From: Pseudocercospora fijiensis CIRAD86
Lineage: Eukaryota; Ascomycota; Dothideomycetes; Mycosphaerellales; Mycosphaerellaceae
Reading direction: 5' to 3'
NCBI RefSeq assembly: GCF_000340215.1
Contig: NW_006921536.1
Span: 3,847,664 to 3,911,663 of the forward strand
Length of the DNA: 64,000 nucleotides
In this document: positions 12,466-24,521 of the stretch, in pieces
Numbering within the stretch: the first letter of the stretch is position 1
Layout of the letters: every line of letters begins with the position of its first letter
Notes under the pieces: model-generated
What the model was told of the DNA's origin: nothing
What the model saw: only the letters and a program-made list of their open reading frames with translations
The model's database searches: none
Made by a program: the position numbers and the translations under genes

Positions 12466-13659
12466 TAGGCTAGAAAACCTGCCGATCTACTCGCTAGTAG
12501 TCGCAAGGATATCGTTAAGGCTATTATCGTATATATAGAGCTAATCGAATACATTAAGATTGTCGAGTCTATTTATAAGTCCTTATTTACTAAGGCAGCC
12601 TAGGATAGCGATAAGGACAAGGAGGGCAATATTAAAGACCTAGCCTTTACTACTATAGCGCGTCTTGTCTAGGAGATCGAGCTAACCTTAATCGTTTATA
12701 AGGCTATTCGTAAGATAGATATCGGGCAGCTAAATCGTATAATTAGTTATCTCGTCGTATTCTTCCTCGGTACTAAGTAATAGAACTATAGTCGAGAGAT
12801 AGTCTACCTCTACTAGCTCTTATATAGTAAGGCAGCGAAGGAGCTACTTATTAAGGCAGTACTAGCTTCGATAGTCGTCGATCTAGGCAATAGTCGGGGT
12901 ATTAGTATAGATAAGATATAGGAACTACTTAATAAGGAGCTTGCCCTCGACATTAAGGCCTATAGTAACTTAACCTATAACCTAGCTACAACTATAGAGC
13001 TCGTATCTTAGAACCGCACCGCCGTATATACGGTTAAGGAGATGTTCGAGGCTATAGGCCCGGAAATTACGACCTACTATACCTAGAAGAAGCTCGCGAA
13101 CTCTATCTTTGCGTACGTATCTAAGTTAGTCGACTAAGGCCTAGCTAAGCCTAGATTGCCGGTCGAAGGTCGTAAGTTTAGTCTCTCCGATAACATCCTT
13201 ACTATAGGCAAAGACCTTATTCTCGGTGCTATTAACTAAATAAATAAGTGTTACTAGCTATTAACTATTAGAATTACTCGGACAGGCGAGGATAACGACG
13301 CGATTAATAGCCTAAACAATATCGATAGAGCAGATATACGAGAGCGGATTAACGGCGGAGCTAATCGTAGCGATAGATTCCTAGTAGCGGCGGCTAATAT
13401 TGTCGGTCCTACATTCTAGCTATACGTTAATACCGAAGGATATTATTATATCGATCGCGATATAGAGGTAATAGATTTAACTAGTAGCCGTATAGACCTC
13501 TCGGTTTTCTAGGATCCTAGTATAAGCCTCGATAATGCTATTAATCGCGCCGTATAGGATTCCTTTAGGCATAGTCCTTTTAATATCCGTAGGGGCTAAT
13601 ACTATATAGCAATATAGATAGCACTAGACTAGGGTAGTAGTTATAGCGGTTAAGGATCG

Positions 13660-15530
13660 ATTAAATAGAAGTAGCTTTTATATTCGGCATATTCGGTATT
13701 AGGTATATGCAATCCAACCTACTAGTTCTATTATTTAGTTCTCGTCTCTTCCTATTACTTAATATATAGGTAGGCTATTAGCCTCTAGTCGCTAGTCGGT
13801 CTAGCCTTAGGCACTAAACTAGTAATAGGCGGCTATTGCCTTAAAGGTATAGTAATATATAGCCGTTATTGTTGCCTTACTATTGTCGTATTGCTATTAG
13901 TAGAGGCAAACCTTACCTGCGCGGCGTATATAGACCTCCGCTTTCTAATCTTAACTTCTTCTCCTATACATATACTAATATACTAATACCCCTAGCAATA
14001 TACTAGCTATCGGCGTATATAATAGTGTCGATACCTCTTTGTCGTATATAGGTAGCTCTATAGCGATTAACACTATCTCCTAACTAGTCCTACGGCTTGC
14101 TACCGATAGAACCGCTTAAGTTAGTTAAGGTTCCTCGATAGGTAGGTTTGTTTAGTCCTTTTAGTCTCCGATAGGCTTTGCCGACGTAAGACGTTGCGAA
14201 GGCGACTCTCCTAGCGAGTAGGTTGTTTTCTATAGCTTTAGCGGGCGCCGACTATATATTTAACCGAAAGAGCATAGTTATTGTTAGATTATCGCAGTCT
14301 TAGTGCAAACTGTAGAGGTCTTAGATAGATTAGCGGAGGTAAAAACTCTTTAGTAAGGTACACCTATAAAGCAGCTAAGGGTTTAACTTTGTCGGTAGAA
14401 ACTCTTTAGCGAGGTATACCGACAAAGTAGCGACCTAATAGAGCACTCTCCTACTAAGTAGATAGGCTCGTAGCATTACTATAGGCTTCCTACGTTCGGC
14501 TCTTTATAGGATAATAGCTCTCGAGAACGCATCTAGTCGAGTTTAGCGTAACGTATAGGTTGTTTAGATCCCGATTTAGTTCGAATCTAGGCCTCCTAAT
14601 AGCCTTCGTTAGGACTATTAGATATAATAACCTTAGTCGTTGCGTAAGGGCCTCTAGTATACTATATACTCAAGCCCGAAGGCGCTTAGTCTTAGTCTTT
14701 ACTGCTATACGACTATAGCGCTCGGCGTATTAAGACTACTATACGACTATAGTACGCATCGACTCGAGTATCCCGAAAGCGTATTAAGACTATTATCCGA
14801 CTGTAGTACGCCTCCCCGAACCGAGCGTATTAAGACTATTATCCGACTATAGTACGCCTCCTCTTTTAGCAAGCGTATTAACATTGCTATACGACTATAA
14901 CGCGCTCGATAACCTTTTCCGCGGTATCTCTTAGAGATACTAAGGGCGCGGTTATACTCTATTATTGTCTAGGAACTAATAAGTGTCGCTTTAGCGAATA
15001 AGCTATCGTCGTTTCGCTTAATAAGCCCGTCCTATATACCTTGCGTGCTATAGTTAGTAATAGAATACGTTAATTGTTGCTTCGGCGGTATGTGGGCTAT
15101 ATATAATTCTAGTAGCTTCGGGGCGTGTGCTTCTATAGCCGCTTAGTGCCGCTAGTTAAACAGATCCCCGGACGCTACTATTCGTTTTCTCTGCCTTGTA
15201 TAGTAAACTAGTTATCGGAATGATCGTTCTAGGGAGAGTCTAAGCAATAGAGGGCGTTAACGTAAGAGGGCTATCGTAGCTTCTCGAAGAGTGCTTGCGC
15301 TCGATATATATTATCGCTCTACGTATCTATCCTTACTATATATGTTATAGTACCAATAGCTGCGGTGCAATAAGCACAGTGTTGGTGTCGCTAGTGTTAG
15401 TATCGCCAGTATTAGTAGTATTAGCTTCTCGACTTCGGAGGCGGCTATTCGTACCTAAGGCGGCCGTCGTTATCGTATTAGACACTTTTGCTAGCGCGCT
15501 TTACTAGAAATGCCCTTAATAGACGTATCT
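13660..15530. other. No gene recognised; RIP-damaged spacer containing spaced palindromes
   Basis: This stretch follows the end of the readable plus-strand frame. CA and TG are scarce and no domain is recognisable in any frame. A related pair of short segments (AAAACTCTTTAGTAAGGT and GAAACTCTTTAGCGAGGT, about 14344-14420) hints at local duplication. The spaced palindromic repeats at 14701-14905 are listed separately. Confidence 0.5.
14701..14905. repeat. Spaced palindromic repeats (about 33-bp unit, 4 copies plus a partial)
   Basis: A unit beginning GCGTATTAAGAC and ending GACTATAGTACGC recurs at 14725-14757, 14779-14811, 14825-14857 and, diverged, at 14873-14905. A partial copy lies at 14701-14720. 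Outer GCGTA and TACGC can pair, so each unit can form a hairpin. Spacers of 13-21 bp are unrelated in sequence. In a fungal genome this is not a CRISPR array; it may be a transposon-internal binding-site array. Confidence 0.75.
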
Positions 15531-15554
15531 CGTACTATGCCATGCTATACTATG

Positions 15555-15602
15555 TTGTGCTACTATACTACTATACTAGTATAGTGTAGTATAGTATGTA
15601 CT
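15555..15602. repeat. AT-rich imperfect palindrome
   Basis: TACTATACTACTATAC is followed by TAGTATAGTGTAGTATAGTA, giving a near-perfect self-complementary stretch able to form a cruciform. It lies at the edge of the spacer and may mark a former element boundary. Confidence 0.6.
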
Positions 15603-15904
15603 ATTATAAAAGAGTAATGTAATATACGGAAGGAAGCAGCTGCGATATTTAATCCTACTAATCAAGCAGTTTGCTATACTAAATCCGGGGCTTAGCGGGA
15701 CTCGGTATCGTAGTCGCTTCCTCGAGTTTACGCTTTATTCTCCTTTCTAGTATTAATATTAGAACGACTAAGTCCAATATTCTAGCCCCGAGGCTCTCTA
15801 TATATTATCTGCGCGCCTAAATCTTACGGAATTTAGGAACGATAGCGCGCTATGCTATATAGAATTACAGAATCGATTATACTATATAGAATCGACTAGC
15901 GAAT

Positions 15905-16008
15905 AAGGCGCGCGGATAATACTAGCGAACAAGGCGCGCGGATAATACTATCTAATAAGGCGCGCGGATAATACTATCTAACAAGGCGCGCGGATAATAC
16001 TAGCTAGC
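15905..16008. repeat. 26-bp tandem repeat, four copies
   Basis: Units starting AAGGCGCGCGGATAATACTA begin at 15905, 15931, 15957 and 15983, exactly 26 bp apart. The last six bases of the unit vary. A detached partial copy lies at about 16054-16071. No coding role is visible. The repeats sit between the two convergent degenerate genes. Confidence 0.9.
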
Positions 16009-16071
16009 ATCGACCGAGCGAATAAAGGCATACTATTACAGGATCGGCAGGCTAAGGCGCGCGGATAATAC

Positions 16072-17260
16072 GCTATTATTCGACACTATCGAGCGATACT
16101 ACCGAGCGATATAAAGACATAGAAGGTAAGGCAGGCAGGTAGAGACAATATCATTTCAGCTTAAGAATCTATATATTCGTAGTTACCGACTCTACGGTAT
16201 CGATAGCGGCTACACTTCTTATTGCTAGCGCTACTATTATACGCCTCCTTACCCTTATCGGTATATATACGACAAATATAGCCTAGGCGGGCATAGCGCT
16301 TATAGGCAGGTATACGCAACTCTCTATCGCTCGTCTCCTTAATCCGACTAATATACGTTAATCTAATCTGTATCTTATTCGAGCTCTATATCTACAACTT
16401 TGCCGACTTAGAATAGTATACGCTTTCGACCTCTAGGTAGCGTAGCGTAATACGTAGACCTTTTAGACCCTTCTTCTTCTTATCCTTCTTCTTCTTCTAA
16501 GCCTAGGTTAGTAGTGCTAGCGGTAGTAGTGCTATAGTTGCTAAAGTCGAAGTCGAAGTTAGAGGAGGCAGAGGCGGAGGCAGAGTAATAAGAGGTAGGC
16601 CTCGATAGTAGCGATCCTACTATCGACGTACCTACGTACTCGGACTAGAGCGGCGAGGTAGTACTAGAGGTACTAGCGCGGAGGCCGCTACATTAACGAC
16701 ACTAAGCTATATTAGCTAATATCGTACGAATATAGATCGAGAAAGCATACTTATCTAGTACGTCGACATCCTAAACCGAGAAGCTCTGCTGCTACTACTA
16801 TAATAATAGAGGCGCCTACGCCTCGGAAGAAAGGAAATCTATCGCAAAGTCTGCGATATCGTCTAATCCTTAGTTAGACATGTTAGCGATAGCGACGGCA
16901 GTATTAAAGGTAGGGATAGTATAATGTCGCTAAAGAAGAAAAAGAAGAAAAAGAAGAAGAAGAAAAAGAAGAAGAAGAAAAAGAAGAAGAAGAAGAAAGA
17001 GAAAGAAGAAGGCTATAAGAGCTCTAATATATATTTAATAGCTATTATCTAGGCTAGATAATATATACGAGCTTCTTTACTTGTCTCCGACAATAATCCT
17101 AACTTCCTATTATCGGCCTAATACCGCTATTATTATATATAGCATTACATATAGTATCGTATACTATATTACATATAGTAACACGTACTATATTATATAT
17201 AACATCGATCGCTCGCGCTACCCGTTAATTCTAATATAATTCTACTAAGCATTACCCTTA
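16072..17260. other. Spacer with a purine-rich AAG tract
   Basis: No gene is recognised between the 26-bp repeats and the end of the RecQ-like pseudogene. A purine tract of AAG and AAAAG units covers about 16929-17010, and mixed CTT/TTC tracts lie near 16470-16500. These could be UTR or former coding low-complexity sequence. Confidence 0.5.
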
Positions 17261-20200
17261 ATACCTGTATAGAGCTAACGACGACGCTTGCTTAGTATAT
17301 CGAAGATCTCCTCGCTATTACTAAAGTCCTCGTCGAAGAATAGCTTATCCTTATCCTCGTCGTCGTAAGTGTTCGAAGTTCTAGCAGCCTACTTCGTACG
17401 AGCAATAACCTAGTCGATATGTACGTTAGATATAGCTATATCTAAGGCACGAGTACTAAGCCTACGAGTACGACTAGACGAGCGCACTACGGAAGATACT
17501 CTAGTTGCGCTTTAAAGTGCTGTACGAGCATCTGTAGCAGTTATTCGCTTAGGGCCGAATGCTTCTAGATCCTCCTTAACTCTAATAGCGCGACGACCTC
17601 CCGGTATAGGTGTCTTATCGTATAGTCTACGACGAGGTATAGTACGGCGACCTAGTGTCTAGGCTTCTATTATAATGCTAGCAGTACGCTTATCCGATAT
17701 AGTTGCTCGTAATAGACGTACGGCAACTGCAGTATAGCTCGGAGCGGTATTAGAAGGTCTAGCGTTAGATCCTATTATAGAGGCATTACGGGCTAGTAAT
17801 ACAGACATTGCGTTGCGAGAGACCTCGCCTCGACGAAGTAGATCCTCCTTTAGGAGTGTAGTTGTACCCGATTTCGATAGCTTCTAGACCTTCTTTGCCT
17901 CTACGCGCCGCTCGTTAGCTGTTTATACTTATATCTAAGCCGTATTTTAAGTAGCCTTCGTGGTAGCAGCCTTCTTACTCTTCTTGCCTAGACGCTTAGC
18001 TTTGCCTCGACCGAGATACTTCTTGCGATTATCGTAGACGCTATCGATAATACTATTTAGTATACTAAGCATATCCTTAAACGGAAGATCCTTAGTATTC
18101 TTATTATCGGCCTTACACTAAGCTACAAAGCCTAACACGCGCTCCTCGAGTATAGACTTATCGATATTGCCGTAGTCCTGCTTCTTATTTAGATACAGCG
18201 CACTAAGCTGCTACTGCTAGACATCCGGTATAATTATATTAGAGAGAACGTCGAATATCCGGCTACCGTATTAGTCTAGAAATAGCCGCTCTCCCTGCTT
18301 CGATACCTACGCGCTAATACGTTTAACTACCTAGTGTCTAGGCATACTATAGCGAGGCTTGCGTATTGGTTTAGGTAGAGCCGGCGGATCCTTCTAGAAG
18401 AGGTCTGCGTCTAACTCTAGGTTATATATATTGTAGTACGAGTCGGTGCCTTATATAATACGCTCGGGTAGGATAGGATATATATACTCGCTCTCTCTAA
18501 GGTACTTGTTACTAATAGTACGCATGCATTTCCTATGCTCCTTAACGGGATAGTGCCGACTGTTAATTAATTGTATAAAAAGAGGATCTGTCTTCTCGCG
18601 GCCTGCTATCTATTTCGGCTTCTAGTCGTCTATATTAGCATTATTAGCAATAGCATCGTCGGCGGCATCGTGGAATTTGCTGCCTATATAATGCGTTGCT
18701 AGATAGACGTTCCGCGGCTGTATAATAGTGTCTTCGCTATCCCTGTACTACTTAGTTATAATATCGAAAGCGGCCTCGTCGAAGTTGTCCTATTCTTTAC
18801 TAGGCACTACTTCAATTTCCGGGTTAGAAACTGTATTAGTATATAGGCGGCTTAGACGAGCTAGCGCAAATATATGTAGCTGCTAATAAGGCACCGCCTA
18901 GTCCGCTGCTATAGGTACTAGGTCGCGAGGTATTATCGAGGAATAGCTAGAGTTCTCTAGGACTCTGCCCTACGCATCGTTATACTACTATAGAGGTATA
19001 AATACTGCCTTTAACTTGCGACCCGGAAGGCGAGAGCCTCGACCGAGCTTCTAGTATAGATCTAGAAGGTCCTTAGTAATAGGAAGATCGTATTGTCTAA
19101 CAATATCGATATCTAGAACATTCGTGCCTATTATAGTAGCGGGTGTTCCGAATAGGATACGGATCTTTAAGTTAAGCTTCTTAAACTTATTGTATCGGAG
19201 GTCCTTGTCGACTGTTGCTATATAGGCTATATAGAAGGAGTATACCTTGCGGACGTCGATAGTTCGCTTGCCTTCGATCGGTATACCTGTCTAGGTATAC
19301 TTCCGATAAGCTAGATCCGAATCGGTAACATCCTTAGTTATCTATACTAACTAGCTCCGTATTAAAGCGTATGCCTTATCGACGGTATTCCGCCTATCTA
19401 CGAAGATTATAGTCTTCTAAATAAGATCTAGTATAGCTAAGCCTTCCTTATCGATAGTATACCGTAGGACAAAGTACTAGTGCTTAAAGTTTCTTATTTC
19501 GTTCTATAGTAACGGCCTAAGATAGTACGTAGAGTCTAGTCGATCGACGCTATCCCGCTATACGATGCTATAGAGAGGCTTCTTTTCTAATAGACGTATT
19601 ACCTTAGTATCGAGCAGGTATTAGATAACGTCCTTCGGCATCGTCGCTAAGGCGGCGACCTTAACTGTATATATATTAAGGATATCGTTTACTACCGATA
19701 GCTCGCCGTATACCGACCGAAAGGATAACTAACGATAATAGAGATAAGCTTCGTCGAATACCTATAGGCTAATACGTAGAGCGATAGCCTTAAGCATATC
19801 GAGGAACTCTAGCGTAATTATCTATTCTAGACTAGCGATAATATACTAGTATTTGCCCTCCTTTAGGTTAGCGAACATGTTTGGATTATTACGCTTTGTA
19901 TCTATAGTAATAATACAGGTCTTAATTAGATCGTATTCTACCTCGCCTAGATTACGGACAGCCTAGATTATATCGTTACTATGCTCGTTAGCAATGCGGT
20001 TTAAAGGTACTACTTAGAGAACAGTCTTGCCTGTTAATAGTATATATCCTTAATATACGATAGTCTTACCGGCGCCGGTAGCAGCAATTATAAAGACGTC
20101 CTACATTGCGAATATAAGGGACTCGAGGACGTCGACCTATAGCGGAGTTAGTTATAGCGCTAGTACTCTACCTAGATATATTATCGATAAGACCTTACGC

Positions 20201-21000
20201 AAGCCGGCGCGTATAATATCTTCTATAATGTAATCGGCTTTATCGTATACGGCGGCGTCCTATACCTATTGCGCCGTTAGCAATGTCCTATACTAATAGA
20301 GATAATAGCCGAGCCTACTAGTCGCTAAACTTCCTCTAGTAAATAATCCGACTCGATTATATCTAAGCGATCCTCGAAGTACTACTACTACTCTACTAAC
20401 GTCGCATAGGCGGATAGCAACTCTAGACGACGAGGTATATCCTACTAAGGATCGTATTGGTTAATTAAGACGCGACCCTTTAGTATCTTCGGCTTAAACT
20501 TCGTATACTTAGTTAGACTAGTATCCGCGCTAGCAATATATACCTATTCCTATGCCTCCGTACCTCTTGTATCTTTCTCTACTCGCACTCGACGACGACG
20601 CTCCTTCTCGCTAATAGTCGCTATACTATCGGCGTATTAGTAATAGATACGGTATCGAGTCTAGATATTGAAAATAGGATCGATGTTAAAGGCGGAAGCT
20701 AAAGTAGAAGCCGAAGGTGTTCGCGAGCAACAAAGAGGCTTCTCGGTAAGGCTGCGTTTGCTATAGGTCTTCGCGCCGCGCCGGGCGGCTAGTAGGTTAC
20801 GGAAGAGTAGTAAAGGCAGTAGAGAAAGTAAAGGCTAAGTCGTAGAACCTGCTTAACTATACGCGTACTAAGTCGCTAAAGGTGTTTAACACTAGCGCCG
20901 TCGTTAGAATAGTTAGAAACGGCTAGAAGACACCGAATCTATAGATCTTGCTAGCTCTTAATAAGAAGCGACTAGATTATATAAGAACTAGGCATATAGT
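17260..21000 (-). pseudogene. RecQ-like superfamily 2 DNA helicase, RIP-inactivated
   Basis: The minus strand reads as a long helicase if TAG is taken as former Gln. Walker A appears as AATGAGKT near 20062-20085. Motif II reads D-E-A-Y at 19744-19755, where His of DEAH has become Tyr by CAC-to-TAT. Motif VI reads QKLGRGSRLPGR near 19025-19060, with the first Gln position a stop. The C-terminal region has an IFDVLSNII segment and a KKSKKA basic patch, then runs to a stop near 17262. RecQ helicases unwind DNA in recombination and repair; RecQ-like genes also occur as subtelomeric repeated genes in several fungi. Its multiple mutations and RIP status imply it belonged to a repeated family. The N-terminal limit is uncertain. 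Confidence 0.8.
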
Positions 21001-21932
21001 ATATACTAGCGGTATTACATCTCGATATTAGGTAGTACTAGAGGGATCTACGTCGTTAGAATAGTGAATATCGCGGTATTACACGAAAGCGCCGCTTACT
21101 TAGCGATTTGGACTAGGCTTATAGTACGAGGCATATAACAACAACGAGGTATCGCGAGAACAAACAGGCAACGGGGATAGAAAGAGCAGGCCTTTCCGAT
21201 TAGGACAGTATAGTAGGTTTAGTACGGGAAGAGGTTAGTGTCGTCCTATAGTATATATTGTTCGAACAAACGATAAGCTAGACCTTAGCGATATTTTGTC
21301 CGTACGCCGTTTTAGTACTTTTACGCTGCTTTCTATATAAGTATAGTTATTTAATATAGCGTTAAAATCCCTATAACCAAGTCCGCGGCTTCAAAATAAG
21401 ATAATGCGTCGTTATAAAGATATTTTAGTAGATTCCACTCGAATAGTAGTTATACTAGCAGATTATCCGTAGTGCCTACCAAATTTGTCGTTAGACGCTC
21501 CGCTAGAGCATTCTTAGCAAGCTAAGAAACCATACCTAAGGCTCTAACACGTAAGCGTCTAAAAGGAGACAGATAATGCTATCGATGTTCGCTTTCGCGA
21601 CCTCGTTAATCTTAGTTAGTACTTTCCTAGTTAAGCAGACATACTAGGCGCAGACTTTGTCGTTATAGTAAATCAATGCATTTTTCTTATCTTGCAGCTA
21701 TAATAATTGACAGAAACACAGATAATTGCTTCTTTCGCAATAGATATAAGCTTTGCGGCCGCTTCGGTAATTTTGCCTAATGCTAGGTTACAAGAGCATT
21801 AAGGACTAGCAGCGTCTCTAATCGTAACAGTCGTGCAGTATTCGATCTCGATAGCACTAAGCGTTGCAGGCTCCGTTTAGACGTTAATTGTAAGCAACGG
21901 CTAGGAGATAACGCCTAAAGGGATACTTGCTA
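21000..21932. other. No gene recognised upstream of the RecQ-like pseudogene
   Basis: From about 21460 the CA and TG content rises, so RIP damage is weaker here. No coding frame is convincing. The stretch may be the 5' flank of the helicase gene or the end of a larger element. Confidence 0.4.
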
Positions 21933-21940
21933 GGATTAGT

Positions 21941-22309
21941 TAGTATAGTCTACAATCAATCTAATTAATCTAGACCCCCCTAAATTGAATTGGATTACTA
22001 AGACCCCTAGATTGGATTGAATTGGATTGCTTTAATAGGACCTAGATTAGATTAGATCGGATTGCTAAATTAGCAAGAATAAGCTAAATTAAATTAGATT
22101 AAATTGCTAAGCCTACCTAATTTAGCCCTTTAGCCCCTAGATTGAATTGGATTGCTTTAAAAAAGGCTAGATTGAATTAGATTGCTTTAGAAAGGGGCCG
22201 GATAAGATTGAATTAGATTGCTTAGTTAGTAGGAATAAGCTAGATTAGATTAAATTGAATTACTAAGCTAATCTAGATTGCAATCCCGGATTAATTATAG
22301 ACTATACTA
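21941..22309. mobile_element. hAT-type MITE (369 bp) with perfect 8-bp target duplication
   Basis: The ends are inverted copies beginning TAGTATAGTCTACAAT on the left and TAGTATAGTCTATAAT on the right. GGATTAGT is duplicated exactly at 21933-21940 and 22310-22317, an 8-bp duplication as made by hAT transposases. The TIR starts with TAG, common in hAT. The interior holds repeated short motifs of the type CTAGATTGAATTGGATTGCT, at least five times in variant form. It has no coding capacity. Confidence 0.8.
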
Positions 22310-22339
22310 GGATTAGTGCGGCGTGCTATACGTTAATTG

Positions 22340-22510
22340 TATAACGCCTTAGCTTAGTTATATAACAATTATATAACTTCTTAGTAGATAAAGGATTTTT
22401 ATACTATATTTTAGGCTATAGAATAGATAGAATATAGGCAATTAACGAAACTATTTTGAACCGCCGCTAAGGCAGTACTATATAGGTAATCTACTACGCT
22501 ATACGTAATA
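22340..22510 (+). repeat. Left (5') LTR of the copia-like element
   Basis: It starts TATAACGC and ends CGTAATA, consistent with a TG...CA LTR altered to TA...TA. It differs from the right copy mostly by C-to-T and G-to-A changes, being the more damaged one. Confidence 0.65.
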
Positions 22511-22689
22511 GTTATAAGCGTAGATTTAACTCGTAGTATTAGAGACTTCTATAGTAGGAAAGATTCGAAAGAATTTTCTATTCTACGAGACCTTTAATAA
22601 TCGATAGTCTTAACGGCACTAAGAACTATTTAATTAAGCTTCTATAATTGTTATTAAGATTAGTATATCTTTAATAATAGCTCTCTTAT

Positions 22690-23400
22690 TAGCTAGTCGC
22701 CTCGGCGGGACTAAATATATTACCCTTCGAGGACTAAACGACTAGCACCGCTAGGTTAAATAAACTAAGATATACCTAACTAGGTATAAGACCTAGATAT
22801 ACGCTAATTCCTATTCGACTAAACTAGAAGAGCTAGTACGACTAGTAAGCCCTATACTAGATACGGCTCGTATACTAGTTAATCCTATATATTAATAAGG
22901 GGTTAAGATAGCTATAGATATCTACGGGGTCTAGTTAGCGGAATTAAATCAATTTAGGTTAGTATATAGTAAATCTATCGAATACCTAGCTACTACTATA
23001 GACGTACGCTATTACTTAGAGATTATAGACGACGATAATATAATAGTACTAATACTACGTCTAATTCTCGTACGTCTAAAAAACAAGCTTACTCCGAACA
23101 CTTAATAGTAACGTATTACTATTACTAACAAGATATACCGCCGAATAAGTGCTAAATAGCCTAAGGACTCTAAGTAATAGTATAAAAAGTAGCTTGTCTT
23201 ATATAAGATAATAAAACGCGTCTAATATATAGAGTTAGATAATATAGTAGTCTATCTCTATATAGTAATAGGAAATATAGACAAAACTATAGGAAGGGGC
23301 TCTATATAATATATTAGGCCTCGCCTAATACTAGTTACTTACTCTACCTAGTTAGTATAGTATAGTACTATACTCGTAATATACTAACGACTACTAAGCG
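22690..23400 (+). pseudogene. Copia-like gag remnant
   Basis: A plus-strand frame with TAG/TAA at former Gln positions reads as a helical gag-like protein. Segments include KLEELVRLVSPILDTARILV, a VQLAELNQF-like stretch and LILVRLKNKLTPNT. Fungal copia gag proteins have a similar layout, with a LKQRLAPTD-like motif at the matching place. The zinc knuckle and all pol domains are not found. The call rests on this layout and on the flanking LTR-like repeats. Confidence 0.5.
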
Positions 23401-23574
23401 CGGCTCTTCCTCTAGTATTATCTATAATAAAATAGGTAAAGCTAATGCCGCTCTATAAGCTACTAGTAATAATAAAAAGCCTAATAAGAATACAGGCAAT
23501 AACCCTAGTAATAGTAATAGCCGTATACTATATATATACGCTAAGGTTACGAGTATTAGTAAAAAGAAGGCATA

Positions 23575-24521
23575 TTTTTCTAGATCGCGACAATCGCGAC
23601 GATCCTTAGCGTTCTGCTACGTTCGCGAGCGATCCTAAGCGATTCTAGCGATAGGATCGATCGGCCTAATAAGAGAATTGATATATTATACTATGCTAAA
23701 AATAGAGCATTTTTCTCTTATATTACTAAGCCGTAAACCTTCTAGAGAAAAAGATACAAAGAAAAGAAAAATCGCTTTTCTATAAATTCTACTTCTAGTT
23801 TATTTTTTTCTAGTAGATTTACGGCTTAGTAATATAGCAGAAAAGTACTCTATTTCTAGTACATTATTATAAAAAAATATAAGATTCCTAGATTTCCTAA
23901 GAAACTAAAGCTAGGAAAAAGAGATAAGTAAGATAGTATTTTAGCCTTTTCTAAGTTATACTTTACTATTTTTAGAAATCTAAAACGTAGAACTTAAAGC
24001 TCTAGCTTTTAATAAGACTACTAAAAATTTTCAGTCTTAATATCTAGTAGTTATCTTAGAATCTAGAAAAGAATCTCGAGTGTCTCGAGTATACTTTTTT
24101 ATAAAGTTCTGCTTATTAAGCGTCGGCTTTTAAAAAAAGCCTTAACGTAATCTCGGCTATATTTAACAAAACCTTAACGAAAAAAAAATCATTTCTAGAA
24201 AAAACCTAGAAAACCGCTAAATTTTATATATATTAGTATATAATATCCCGAAATACCTCGTAGTAGTAGTATAGTAATAGTAGTCGGGCTCTAAGTCCCG
24301 CGTCCTTTATATTCCTAGGAATTTCGGGTATTTCTTAGCCCCGTACCTCCTTGAATTTTAGGACGGCCTATCCTAGGGATCGCTTAGAATCGATAGAATT
24401 GCGACCCTATAATCCCATTAGATAGGATCTTTAATCTACGATCCCGAGGATCCTAACGATTCTAATAATCCTAAGTAATCCTAATCGATCCTATTAATAA
24501 GATCGTCGCGATCGGGAAAAA
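23575..24521. mobile_element. TA-flanked mariner-type MITE with internal fold-back
   Basis: The 17-bp ends are inverted with two mismatches: TTTTTCTAGATCGCGAC on the left and TTTTTCCCGATCGCGAC on the right (complement). TA flanks both sides (23573-23574 and 24522-24523), the Tc1/mariner target. Inside, two arms of about 55 bp (about 23695-23751 and 23803-23862) sharing ATATTACTAAGCCGTAAA are inverted around a 50-bp loop. No transposase frame is readable. It interrupts the copia-like element. Confidence 0.7.

Larger units (their letters stand above)
9800..13660 (+). pseudogene. Large degenerate gene, possibly DUF6589-like
   Basis: One plus-strand frame reads as continuous protein-like sequence for well over 1,000 codons if TAG/TAA are taken as former Gln. 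It has an acidic stretch (about 10200-10400), basic patches including RGRKKGPNSYKK, an E-L repeat from GAGCTA units (about 11605-11655), and a Lys-Gly-Ala tandem array. The C-terminal third, with REIVYLYQLLY, LLNKELALDIKAYSNLTYNL, a KEMFEAIGPE segment and LAKPRLP, resembles the layout of fungal DUF6589 proteins. These often occur in repeat-rich regions and their function is unknown. The match is from memory of family shape, so it is tentative. The start codon is not identifiable. The gene is convergent with the RecQ-like pseudogene. Confidence 0.4.

Noticed and set aside
12338..12538. Open frame of repeated Leu-Lys-Val on the plus strand
   Set aside because: It is the 9-bp GCTAAAGGT array read in another frame. 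The frame consistent with the surrounding gene gives Ala-Lys-Gly.
14701..14905. CRISPR array
   Set aside because: The repeats are spaced and palindromic, but spacers are short and uneven, units diverge, no cas genes exist and the DNA is eukaryotic.
15295..15507. 70-codon open frame at the end of the spacer
   Set aside because: No domain, no neighbours supporting it, and its length is unremarkable in CG-rich RIP-damaged DNA.
8830..21340. Starship-type element with a DUF3435 tyrosine recombinase
   Set aside because: I looked for a recombinase captain at either end and recognised none, so the block is left unclassified.
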